Shown piece by piece: positions 1-6,707 of a DNA stretch of 32,325 nucleotides. Made by a program: the position numbers and the translations under genes. The DNA is from Streptomyces sp. TRM64462 (GTDB taxonomy: Bacteria > Actinomycetota > Actinomycetes > Streptomycetales > Streptomycetaceae): NCBI RefSeq assembly GCF_013362995.1, contig NZ_JABWDV010000464.1, positions 1 through 32,325 of the forward strand, read 5' to 3'. Numbering within the stretch: the first letter of the stretch is position 1; each line of letters begins with the position of its first letter. Under the pieces are notes generated by a model. That model made no database searches, had not been told where the DNA came from, and saw only the letters and a program-made list of their open reading frames with translations.

Positions 1-630
1 ATCGGCCTGGGCCGGTTCGGCAGCTCGCTGGCGCACGAGCTGACCCGGCGCGGCTGGGACGTGCTCGGCATCGACACCAGCGCGCAGCTCGTCCAGAAGG
101 TCAGCGACGTCCTCACCCACTCGGCCGTCGCGGACTGCACCGACCCGGAGGTGCTGGAGCAGCTCGGCGTCCACGACTTCACCAGCGCGGTCGTCGGCAT
201 CGGTACGGACATCGAGGCGAGCATCCTCATCGCCTCCAACCTGCTGGAGGCGGGCGTGCCGAACATCTGGGCCAAGGCCATCAGCCGCCAGCACGGGCAG
301 ATCCTCGAACGCCTCGGCGTCCACCACGTCGTCCTGCCCGAGCACGACATGGGCGAGCGCGTCGCCCACCTCGTCACCGGGCGGATGCTCGACTTCATCC
401 AGTTCGACGACGACTACGCCCTGGTCAAGACCGTCGCCCCGGAGATCGCGACGGGCGTCCCGCTCGGGGAGAGCGCCGTCCGCAGCACGTACGGGGTCAC
501 GGTCGTCGGCATCAAGCGGCCGGGGCAGGACTTCACGCACGCCACCGCCGAGACCGTGATCGAGAAGGGCGACGTCATCATCGTCACCGGCAAGACCAGT
601 GCCGTGGAGAGCTTCGCCGAGCTGAGCTAG
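1..630 (+). CDS. TrkA-family K+ transport regulator (RCK domains), 5' end outside window
   Basis: This is the last 209 residues of a cytoplasmic K+ channel/transporter gating subunit that binds nucleotide in an RCK_N Rossmann fold. The reading frame is open from base 1 and begins inside the dinucleotide loop (GLGRFG at residues 2-7), so only a short N-terminus is missing. The RCK_N domain covers roughly residues 2-120, with an acidic VLGIDT strand end. A C-terminal RCK_C domain follows from about residue 140 to the TAG stop (VGIKRPG, GDVIIVTGK). The family normally works with a TrkH/KtrB membrane subunit, which would lie upstream of the window. The family call is confident; the exact partner is unknown. 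Confidence 0.9.
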   Translation: MGLGRFGSSLAHELTRRGWDVLGIDTSAQLVQKVSDVLTHSAVADCTDPEVLEQLGVHDFTSAVVGIGTDIEASILIASNLLEAGVPNIWAKAISRQHGQILERLGVHHVVLPEHDMGERVAHLVTGRMLDFIQFDDDYALVKTVAPEIATGVPLGESAVRSTYGVTVVGIKRPGQDFTHATAETVIEKGDVIIVTGKTSAVESFAELS

Positions 631-646
631 CGCGGGGCGCGCGGCG

Positions 647-730
647 TCACAGTCGTGCCACGCGCACGGCGATGACGGCCACCAGCGCGAACACCGCGAC
701 CGCGGTGACGACGAAGGCCACGTCGGCCAT
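647..730 (-). CDS. 27-residue single-helix membrane peptide, KdpF-like
   Basis: A very short gene on the minus strand, starting ATG and ending TGA, with a clear ribosome-binding site (AGGAG about 8 bases before the ATG). The product starts MADVAFVVTAVAVF and ends VARL: one hydrophobic helix from about residue 4 to 22 with a basic C-terminus. Short peptides like this sit in front of kdpFABC in many streptomycetes (family recollection, not a search). Here no kdpA follows; the gene instead converges on the TrkA-type regulator 17 bases away. It could be an orphaned remnant of a kdp locus or a small accessory subunit. I am fairly sure it is translated, less sure of the family. Confidence 0.6.
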   Translation of the reverse strand: MADVAFVVTAVAVFALVAVIAVRVARL

Positions 731-843
731 CGCGAGCTCCTAGGAGAGAGGGAGGGGGAGAGGTCGGGGAGAGAGCGGCTGAACCACTTCCCCGAGGAAA
801 GCCCGCCGGCCCCCCGCCCACGACCTCCGTTGACGCCCTCCAT

Positions 844-859
844 ACGCCCGCCCGGGCGT
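844..859. terminator. Candidate hairpin after the MFS gene
   Basis: A 6-bp inverted repeat (ACGCCC, 4-base loop GCCC, GGGCGT) lies 13 bases past the stop of the minus-strand MFS gene. It could end the MFS/rhodanese transcript. There is no clear U-tract, so this is a weak call. Confidence 0.3.
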
Positions 860-872
860 CGTTGACGCGTTC

Positions 873-2138
873 TTAACGCCCCGAGGGCGGGTGTGTCTCG
901 TACATGCGGACGGCGACCAGGAGCCCGGACGCGGCGGTGAGGGCCGCGACCGTCCAGACGGCGGCGGTCAGGCCGTACGCGTCGGCCACGAGCCCCGCCA
1001 GCAGGGCGCCCACGGCGAAGCCGCCGTCGCGCCACAGCCGGTAGACGCCGACCGCGCGGGCGCGCCAGGCGGGGTGTGCGACGTCCCCGACGACCGCGAG
1101 CAGCGTCGGATAGACGAGGGCGGTGCCGACGCCCAGCAGGATCTGGGCCGCCGCCCAGACGCCGAACGTGGTGCCGAGGGCGACCAGGGCGATGGCGGCG
1201 GCCTGGAGGAGCATGCCGCCGGTGATGAGGTGCTTGCGGCCGACGCGGTCGGACCACCAGCCGGTGAGCAGCTGGCCGAAGCCCCACACGGCCGGGTAGA
1301 GCGCGCCGAGCACCCCGATCTGGGCGACCGGCAGGCCGTGGGCGGCGAACAGCAGCGGGAAGACGCCCCAGGCGAGCGCGTCGTTGAGATTGTTGACCAG
1401 GCCGGCCTGGCTGGCGGCGGACAGCGCCTTGTCGTGGACGCTGGTGATCCAGGCGACACGGCCGGTGCCGAGGCCGTCGCCGTGCCCGGTGCCCACCGGG
1501 TGGTCGGCCGCCTCCCGGCGGGCGTGGTCGCGGGTCTCGCGTACGAGGAGCGCGGACATGCCCAGGCCCAGCGCGGCGTAGGCGACGCCGAGCAGGAACG
1601 GCTCCGGGCGCAGCCCGGCGTGCGCGGCGATCGCGCCGGTGGCCATGGTGGTGGCGGCGAGGGCGACGTATCCGGCGGACTCGTTGAAGCCCATCGCCAG
1701 GCCGCGCCGCGCGGGGCCCACCAGGTCGATCTTCATGATGACGGTGGTGGACCAGGTCAGGCCCTGGTTGACGCCCAGGAGGACGTTGGCGGCGATCACC
1801 CAGCCCCACGTGGGCGCCCACATCAGCAGCAGCGGCACGGGCAGGCCGAGGAGCCAGCCGGCGACCAGGACGGGCTTGCGGCCGTAGCGGTCGGAGAGGG
1901 TGCCGGCGAAGAAGTTGGTGACGGCCTTGGTCGCGCCGAAGGCGACGATGTACGTCAGCGCGGCGGTGTACGCCGGCAGTGCGAAGACCTGGTCGGCGAG
2001 GAGCGGCAGGACGACGCGCTCCTGGCCGAGCATGCCGCCGACGAGGGCGTTGACGGCGACGAGCAGGGTGAACTGGGCGAGGTTGGCGCGCAGTCCGAGC
2101 CGTATGCGGTGCCGCGGGGAGGACGCGTCCGTGCTCAC
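873..2138 (-). CDS. MFS transporter
   Basis: A 421-residue major facilitator membrane protein, expected to have about twelve helices. The family's loop motif appears in both halves: LSDRYGRKPVLV in the first and WWSDRVGRKHLI in the second, separated by a charged central loop (ETRDHARREAADHP region). The GTG start (VSTDASS) lies at 2136-2138, after a GGAGGGG ribosome-binding site. Its first four bases overlap the stop of the upstream metallo-hydrolase gene, so the two are translated together. The context points to export of a sulfur compound or a thiol-linked toxic product, but the substrate cannot be read from the sequence. Confidence 0.88.
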   Translation of the reverse strand: MSTDASSPRHRIRLGLRANLAQFTLLVAVNALVGGMLGQERVVLPLLADQVFALPAYTAALTYIVAFGATKAVTNFFAGTLSDRYGRKPVLVAGWLLGLPVPLLLMWAPTWGWVIAANVLLGVNQGLTWSTTVIMKIDLVGPARRGLAMGFNESAGYVALAATTMATGAIAAHAGLRPEPFLLGVAYAALGLGMSALLVRETRDHARREAADHPVGTGHGDGLGTGRVAWITSVHDKALSAASQAGLVNNLNDALAWGVFPLLFAAHGLPVAQIGVLGALYPAVWGFGQLLTGWWSDRVGRKHLITGGMLLQAAAIALVALGTTFGVWAAAQILLGVGTALVYPTLLAVVGDVAHPAWRARAVGVYRLWRDGGFAVGALLAGLVADAYGLTAAVWTVAALTAASGLLVAVRMYETHPPSGR

Positions 2139-3562
2139 TCCCCCTCCTGGAGGGCCCGGCCGGTGGCCCTGGCCCAGTCGGCGGGGCCGCCGTGGAGGAC
2201 CGCGACGTCCCGGTGGCCGGCGCGCAGGAGGAGGCTGGCGGCGGTCATGGCGCGCTCGCCGTGCCCGCAGTGCACCAGCGGGGCGGCGGGGACCTCGCCG
2301 GTACGGGCGGGCAGTTCGCCCAGTTCGATGCCGACCGCGCCGGGGATGTGCCCGGCGGCGTACTCGACGTCCTGGCGGACGTCCAGGACGGGGCGGGCGG
2401 TGCGAGCGGGGCGGTCGGTGCGGTCGGCGGCGTCGGGGCCGTCGGGGCCGTCGGGTCGGCCCGTGGCGACGCGGTCTGCGGTGAGCAGTTCGACGGTCTC
2501 CTGACGGCCCCCGGCGGCCGCCCAGGCGGCCATCGGGAGGTGGCCGGCGAGCCGCTCGTACCCGATCTTCAGGGACTGCCAGGTGAGCTCGGCGAGGTCC
2601 TGCCCCGCCGCCGTGACGAAGACGAGCGGGGTGTCGTCGGGTACGAGCCAGCCGAGCCAGGTGGCGAACTGGGCGCGCAGCGGCACGGAGAGGGCGCCCG
2701 GGATGTGCCCGGCGGCGAAGTCCGCGACCGGCCGCACGTCCACCAGCCGCGCGCCCTCCGCGAGCAGCCGCCGTACGTCGGGCGCGGTCAGCGGGGTGAG
2801 GCGGGGCTCGGCGGGGAGGACGGCGGGGCCGCGCCGGTTGGCCTCCGTGAGGCGGTCGAAGTACGCGGGGTACGAGCCGAGGCCGCCCAGGAGCCGCCGT
2901 ACGAACGTGTCCTCGTCGGGCGCGGCGAGCAGCGGGTTGGCCCGCTTCTGGGCGCCGATCGTGGTGATGCGCTCGGCCCCCTGCGGCGCCGCGCAGAAGG
3001 AGCCCGCGCCGTGCGTGGGCCAGACGGCGACGTGGTCCGGCAGCTCGGCCAGGCGCCGCAGCGACCGGTACTGGGCGCGGGCCAGTTCCTCGGCGCGGTC
3101 GGCGCCGAGCAGGTCGGTGCGGGCGGCCGAGCCGACGATCAGCGAGCCGCCCGTGAAGACGCCGAGCTCCCGGGTGCCGTCCAGGAGCAGGAACGACAGG
3201 TGCTCGTCGGTGTGGCCTGGCGTGGCCAGGGCCCTCAGGGTGAGCCCGCCGCCCAGCTCGGTCTCGTCGCCGTCGGCGAGGGCGCGGTGCGCGAAGGCGC
3301 GGCGCCCGGCGGCGGAGGCCAGGACGGTGGCGCCGTCGTCGTGGGCGAGCTGGCGGGCGCCGGACAGGAAGTCGGCGTGCAGGTGCGTGTCCGCGGCGTA
3401 CGCGACGTCGAGCCCGCGCCGTTCGGCGGCGGCGCGCAGGGCCCGCAGGTCCCGGGCGGCGTCCACGGCGAGGGCGCGGCCGTCGCCGAGGTCGACGAGG
3501 TAGGCACTGTTGCCGAGACCCGCGTCGACGAGGGGGAGTAGGTGGTCGTCGGCGAAGCTCAT
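2135..3562 (-). CDS. MBL-fold hydrolase with two rhodanese domains (persulfide dioxygenase-like)
   Basis: A 475-residue cytoplasmic protein. Residues 1-210 form a metallo-beta-lactamase fold with metal ligands in THLHADFL (His60, His62, Asp64), PGH (His117) and PTHG (His184), resembling the persulfide dioxygenase/Blh family. A first rhodanese-like domain (about 258-350, VDVRPVADFAAGH) has VTAAGQD where the catalytic cysteine loop should be, so it is probably inactive. After a PDGPDGPDAAD-type linker, the second rhodanese domain (about 391-472) keeps a cysteine loop, HCGHGER (Cys432). Family knowledge suggests oxidation or transfer of sulfane sulfur. It overlaps the MFS gene by 4 bases and diverges from an ArsR-rhodanese regulator. 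The ATG at 3562 fits the domain start. Confidence 0.85.
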   Translation of the reverse strand: MSFADDHLLPLVDAGLGNSAYLVDLGDGRALAVDAARDLRALRAAAERRGLDVAYAADTHLHADFLSGARQLAHDDGATVLASAAGRRAFAHRALADGDETELGGGLTLRALATPGHTDEHLSFLLLDGTRELGVFTGGSLIVGSAARTDLLGADRAEELARAQYRSLRRLAELPDHVAVWPTHGAGSFCAAPQGAERITTIGAQKRANPLLAAPDEDTFVRRLLGGLGSYPAYFDRLTEANRRGPAVLPAEPRLTPLTAPDVRRLLAEGARLVDVRPVADFAAGHIPGALSVPLRAQFATWLGWLVPDDTPLVFVTAAGQDLAELTWQSLKIGYERLAGHLPMAAWAAAGGRQETVELLTADRVATGRPDGPDGPDAADRTDRPARTARPVLDVRQDVEYAAGHIPGAVGIELGELPARTGEVPAAPLVHCGHGERAMTAASLLLRAGHRDVAVLHGGPADWARATGRALQEGE

Positions 3563-3643
3563 GGTGCCCGTCCTCTCGCTCGCGGCTGTAGCTACAATAT
3601 TCCATGGATTTATGGATGAAGAAAGGTGAGGGAGGCTTCGGTC
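3563..3643. promoter_or_regulatory. Divergent promoter/operator region between the rhodanese operon and its ArsR-type regulator
   Basis: This 81-bp gap is the only control region for the two divergent transcripts and is much more A/T-rich than its surroundings. It contains a perfect 8-bp palindrome GTAGCTAC (3588-3595), a TACAAT -10-like hexamer (3593-3598), and an inverted repeat TCCAT-N6-ATGGA (3601-3616). These resemble the short A/T-rich dyads bound by ArsR/BigR-type repressors. The binding assignment is inference. Confidence 0.55.
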
Positions 3644-4348
3644 ATGGGAGATGCCGCGCGCAAGGCCGCGCTCTACGACGCCTTCGCTCGTACCGGTAAG
3701 GCGCTGAGCAGCGGGAAACGCCTCGAACTGCTCGATCTGCTGGCCCAGGGCGAGCGCACGGTCGACGCCCTCGCCAAGGCCGCCGGGCTGAACCTGACCA
3801 CCGCGTCCGCGCACCTCCAGACCCTCAAGCAGGCCGGCCTCGTCGCCACGCGCCGCGAGGGCGTACGCATCCACTACCGGCTGGCCGGCGACGACGTCGC
3901 CGCGCTGTACGCGCTGCTGCGGCGGGTGGCCCAGGAGCACCAGGAGGCCGTGGAGCCCGCCCGCGCCGCGTACCTGGGCGTCGGCGGCCGTGGCGGCGAC
4001 GGCCACGGCGGCGACGCGGAGGAGGCCGCGGAGGAGGTCGCCCGCGAGGACCTGCTGGCCCGCGCGGCGGCGGGCGAGGTCGTCGTCCTGGACGTACGGC
4101 CCGCCGAGGAGTACGCGGCCGGCCACATCCCGGGCGCCCTGTCCATCCCGGTCGCGGAACTCGCCGACCGCGTCGCGGAGTTGCCGGAGGACGTGGAGGT
4201 CGTGGCGTACTGCCGGGGCGCGTACTGCGTCCTCGCGTACGACGCCGTCCGCCTGCTGCGCGCGCGGGGCCGCCGGGCGGTGCGGCTGGTGGAGGGCATG
4301 CTCGAATGGCGGCTGGCGGAGCTGCCGGTGGAGCCGTCGGTGGAGTAG
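3644..4348 (+). CDS. ArsR-family regulator fused to a rhodanese domain
   Basis: A 234-residue regulator. Residues 8-95 form a winged helix of the ArsR/SmtB type (recognition helix around LTTASAHLQTLKQAG, wing RREGVRIHYRL). A Gly/His-rich linker (about 110-125) joins it to a rhodanese domain (about 130-232) with VLDVRPAEEYAAGHIPGA and a two-cysteine active loop YCRGAYC (Cys190, Cys195). The DNA-binding half has no cysteine, so sensing probably uses the rhodanese cysteine pair. I chose the ATG at 3644 because GGGAGG lies 8 bases upstream; the GTG at 3626 has no usable site. It diverges from the MBL/rhodanese-MFS operon, which it likely represses until sulfane sulfur or a metal(loid) is present. 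Confidence 0.88.
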   Translation: MGDAARKAALYDAFARTGKALSSGKRLELLDLLAQGERTVDALAKAAGLNLTTASAHLQTLKQAGLVATRREGVRIHYRLAGDDVAALYALLRRVAQEHQEAVEPARAAYLGVGGRGGDGHGGDAEEAAEEVAREDLLARAAAGEVVVLDVRPAEEYAAGHIPGALSIPVAELADRVAELPEDVEVVAYCRGAYCVLAYDAVRLLRARGRRAVRLVEGMLEWRLAELPVEPSVE

Positions 4349-4657
4349 CCGTCGGAACCGGGAACCCTTCCGTAGCGGCCCTGCCCCTTCGCGTCCGGAA
4401 TTCCGAAATCCGCTCGGAATGTTCAATTCGGAACCAAAAAGCATCGAAAAATGGCCTGGACGGCACCTGTGGCCGTATGTGATGCTGGAATTGCCGCAGC
4501 GGGGGACGCTTAGGCGGCGAACGGGGGGACACGATCTCTTCTGCGCGACTGTGCGTGCGCGATCGAGCGCGACAGTCACACTTCACGACCATCAGCCCTC
4601 GCATCTCGGCGTGCGCCATGAATCGGCATTCCCGCACTCAAGAGCGTTGGGATTCCA
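4349..4657. promoter_or_regulatory. 309-bp leader/promoter region of the diaminopropionate operon
   Basis: There is no gene in this stretch. It is noticeably A/T-richer than its neighbours from about 4395 to 4450 and holds a 6-bp inverted repeat TTCCGA-N7-TCGGAA (4401-4419), with related TTCAATTCGGAA just after. The rest has no clear hairpin or -10/-35 pair that I can defend. A long leader in front of a pathway operon is consistent with regulated transcription. Confidence 0.4.
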
Positions 4658-5686
4658 GTGATAGCGGAAGAAGTCTATGATCTGGTGCTGGACGATCTGT
4701 TCATCCGGCTCGATCATCTCGTACCCGGAAGCTCTGTCTTCCTGAAACTCGAAGGTCTCAATCCGGCGGGCTCGGTCAAGCTCAAGACGGCCATCGCGCT
4801 GGTGGCCCAGGCCGAGGAGTCGGGGCGTGAATTCCCGCGCACCCGGCTCATCGAGTCGACGTCGGGGAACCTCGGCGTGGCCCTCGCCATGGTCTGTGCC
4901 GCCAAGGGCTACCGCCTCACGTGCGTCACGGACCCGAACGCCAACACGCAGGCCGTGCGCCTGATGGAGGCGCTGGGCGCCGAGGTCGTCGTCATCGACG
5001 TCCGCGACGGCAACGGCGGCTTCCTGCAGTCCCGTATCAACTACATCCAGGCCCGACTGCGCCGCGAGCCCGGCACGTACTGGCTGAACCAGTACGCGAA
5101 CCCGGCCGGCCCACGGGCCCACCGCGACCGCACCGGCCGCTCCGTGCTCGAAGCGATCGGCCACGTCGACTACGCCTTCATCGGCGCCGGCACCACCGGC
5201 ACGCTCATGGGCTGCGCGGAGTTCTTCCGCCGGCACAGCCCCGCCACGCGGATCATCGCCGTCGATTCGGTCGGATCCGTCTCCTTCGGCGGCCCGCCCG
5301 CCCGGCGGCACATTCCCGGACTCGGTACGAGCAGACGCCCCGAAATCCTCGACGAGGAGAAAATCGACGAGGTGATGCTGATTCCCGAGGCGGACGCCGT
5401 CGAAATGTGCAGAGCGCTCGCCGAAGGGCGTGGACTGCTGCTCGGCGGCTCCAGCGGGACAGTGCTTTCCGCGGTGCAGGAAAAAGCCAAGGAAATTTCC
5501 GACGGGAGCGTCGTCGTGGCGCTTTCCCCCGATTTCGGGGAACGCTATCTGGAGACCGTCTACGACGACTCATGGGTGGCCGAGCGATGGCCGGAACTCA
5601 TCCACCGGAAAATCCCGGAACTCCCGGAACTCCCGGAAATCCCGAAGATCGCGGAAATTTCACAGACCTCTCAGGCCCGGGCCTGA
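4658..5686 (+). CDS. sbnA: SbnA-like PLP synthase (2,3-diaminopropionate pathway)
   Basis: A 342-residue cysteine-synthase-fold enzyme. In the SbnA family it joins O-phospho-L-serine and L-glutamate to make N-(2-amino-2-carboxyethyl)-L-glutamate. The PLP lysine is Lys41 in NPAGSVKLK. The substrate loop ESTSGNLG (66-73) matches SbnA rather than housekeeping CysK. The PLP phosphate loop is GAGTTG (176-181), with GGSSG at 263-267. The GTG start at 4658 has only a weak GGGA upstream. The last 25 residues form an odd Pro-Glu repeat tail (PELPELPEIPKI, 319-331), and codon use at both ends is less GC-rich than in neighbours. First gene of a five-gene operon, 16 bases before sbnB. The product is inferred from the sbnA-sbnB pairing. 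Confidence 0.85.
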   Translation: MIAEEVYDLVLDDLFIRLDHLVPGSSVFLKLEGLNPAGSVKLKTAIALVAQAEESGREFPRTRLIESTSGNLGVALAMVCAAKGYRLTCVTDPNANTQAVRLMEALGAEVVVIDVRDGNGGFLQSRINYIQARLRREPGTYWLNQYANPAGPRAHRDRTGRSVLEAIGHVDYAFIGAGTTGTLMGCAEFFRRHSPATRIIAVDSVGSVSFGGPPARRHIPGLGTSRRPEILDEEKIDEVMLIPEADAVEMCRALAEGRGLLLGGSSGTVLSAVQEKAKEISDGSVVVALSPDFGERYLETVYDDSWVAERWPELIHRKIPELPELPEIPKIAEISQTSQARA

Positions 5687-5702
5687 GGAGAGGTGCGACT
5701 CA

Positions 5703-6707
5703 ATGTTTGACTTCGACGTGGTGGCCGGCGAGACCGTGCGCGACGTGCTCGCCGACAAGCGGGCCGAGGTGCTCGGCATCGTCGCCCGCGCCTACCGCAG
5801 CCACGAGGCCGGAGAGAGCGTCAACCCCGACAGCTACTTCCTCCGCTTCCCCGAGAAGCCCGACTCGCGGATCATCGCCCTGCCCGCCTACCTGGGCGCC
5901 GACGTCCGGCTCGCCGGCATCAAATGGATCGCCAGCTTCCCGCAGAACACCAAGGCCGGCCGGCCCCGCGCCTCGGCCGTGCTGCTCCTCAACGACTACG
6001 AGACCGGCTATCCGATCGCCTGCCTCGAAGCCGCGAACATCAGCGCCGCCCGCACCGCCGCCTCCGCGGCCGTCGCGGCGCGGGCCCTGCGCCCCGGCGG
6101 CTTCGACGGCACCCGCGTCGCGGTCGTCGGCGGCGGCGTCATCGCCCGCAACATCTGCGACTACCTCCACGCCGCGGACTGCGTACCCGACGCGTACGTC
6201 GTGCACGACCTGCACGAGGAGTCCGGCCAGGCCCTCGCCGCCCACCTGCGCGCCACCCAGGGGCGCCCCGTGTCGTTCACACCCGACCTGGGCGCGGCGC
6301 TGGAGGCCGAGACGGTCGTGTTCGCCACCACCGCGCTCGAACCGTACGTCACCGCACCCTTCAAGCCCGGCCAGCTCGTCCTCAACATCTCGCTGCGCGA
6401 CCTCGCGCCCGAAGTGGTGCTCGCCGCGGACAACATCCTCGACGACGTCGACCACTGCCTGAAGGCGAACACCTCACCCCACCTGGCCGAACAGCTCACC
6501 GGCTCCCGGGACTTCGTGACCGGCACGCTCGCCGGAGTCCTCGACGGCGACGTGTCCCCGGCGCTCGACGACCGGCCGGTGATCTTCTCGCCGTTCGGGC
6601 TCGGCGTCCTGGACCTGGCGGTCGGCGCGTACGTCCTTGAGCAGGCCCGCGCCGCCGGAGCGACCCTCGCCGTCCCCCACTTCTTCGGGGAAACACGCCG
6701 ATGGTGA
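5703..6707 (+). CDS. sbnB: SbnB-like N-(2-amino-2-carboxyethyl)-L-glutamate dehydrogenase
   Basis: A 334-residue member of the ornithine cyclodeaminase/mu-crystallin family. SbnB oxidatively splits the SbnA product with NAD+ into L-2,3-diaminopropionate, 2-oxoglutarate and NADH. The substrate-binding lysine region GIKWIASFPQN (72-82) and the Rossmann loop VVGGGVIARN (141-150) are intact. The ATG at 5703 follows a strong GAGGAGAGG site, and the next gene starts inside its last seven bases. Length and motifs fit full-length SbnB. Its position directly behind the SbnA homologue supports the call. Confidence 0.88.
   Translation: MFDFDVVAGETVRDVLADKRAEVLGIVARAYRSHEAGESVNPDSYFLRFPEKPDSRIIALPAYLGADVRLAGIKWIASFPQNTKAGRPRASAVLLLNDYETGYPIACLEAANISAARTAASAAVAARALRPGGFDGTRVAVVGGGVIARNICDYLHAADCVPDAYVVHDLHEESGQALAAHLRATQGRPVSFTPDLGAALEAETVVFATTALEPYVTAPFKPGQLVLNISLRDLAPEVVLAADNILDDVDHCLKANTSPHLAEQLTGSRDFVTGTLAGVLDGDVSPALDDRPVIFSPFGLGVLDLAVGAYVLEQARAAGATLAVPHFFGETRRW

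Noticed and set aside
891..2504. Very long open frame on the plus strand opposite the MFS and MBL genes
   Set aside because: High-GC shadow. The product is Gly/Arg/Glu-rich without motifs, while the minus strand carries clear MFS and MBL motifs.
3626..3643. GTG start six codons upstream for the ArsR-rhodanese gene
   Set aside because: No ribosome-binding site at a usable distance, whereas ATG 3644 has GGGAGG 8 bases upstream.
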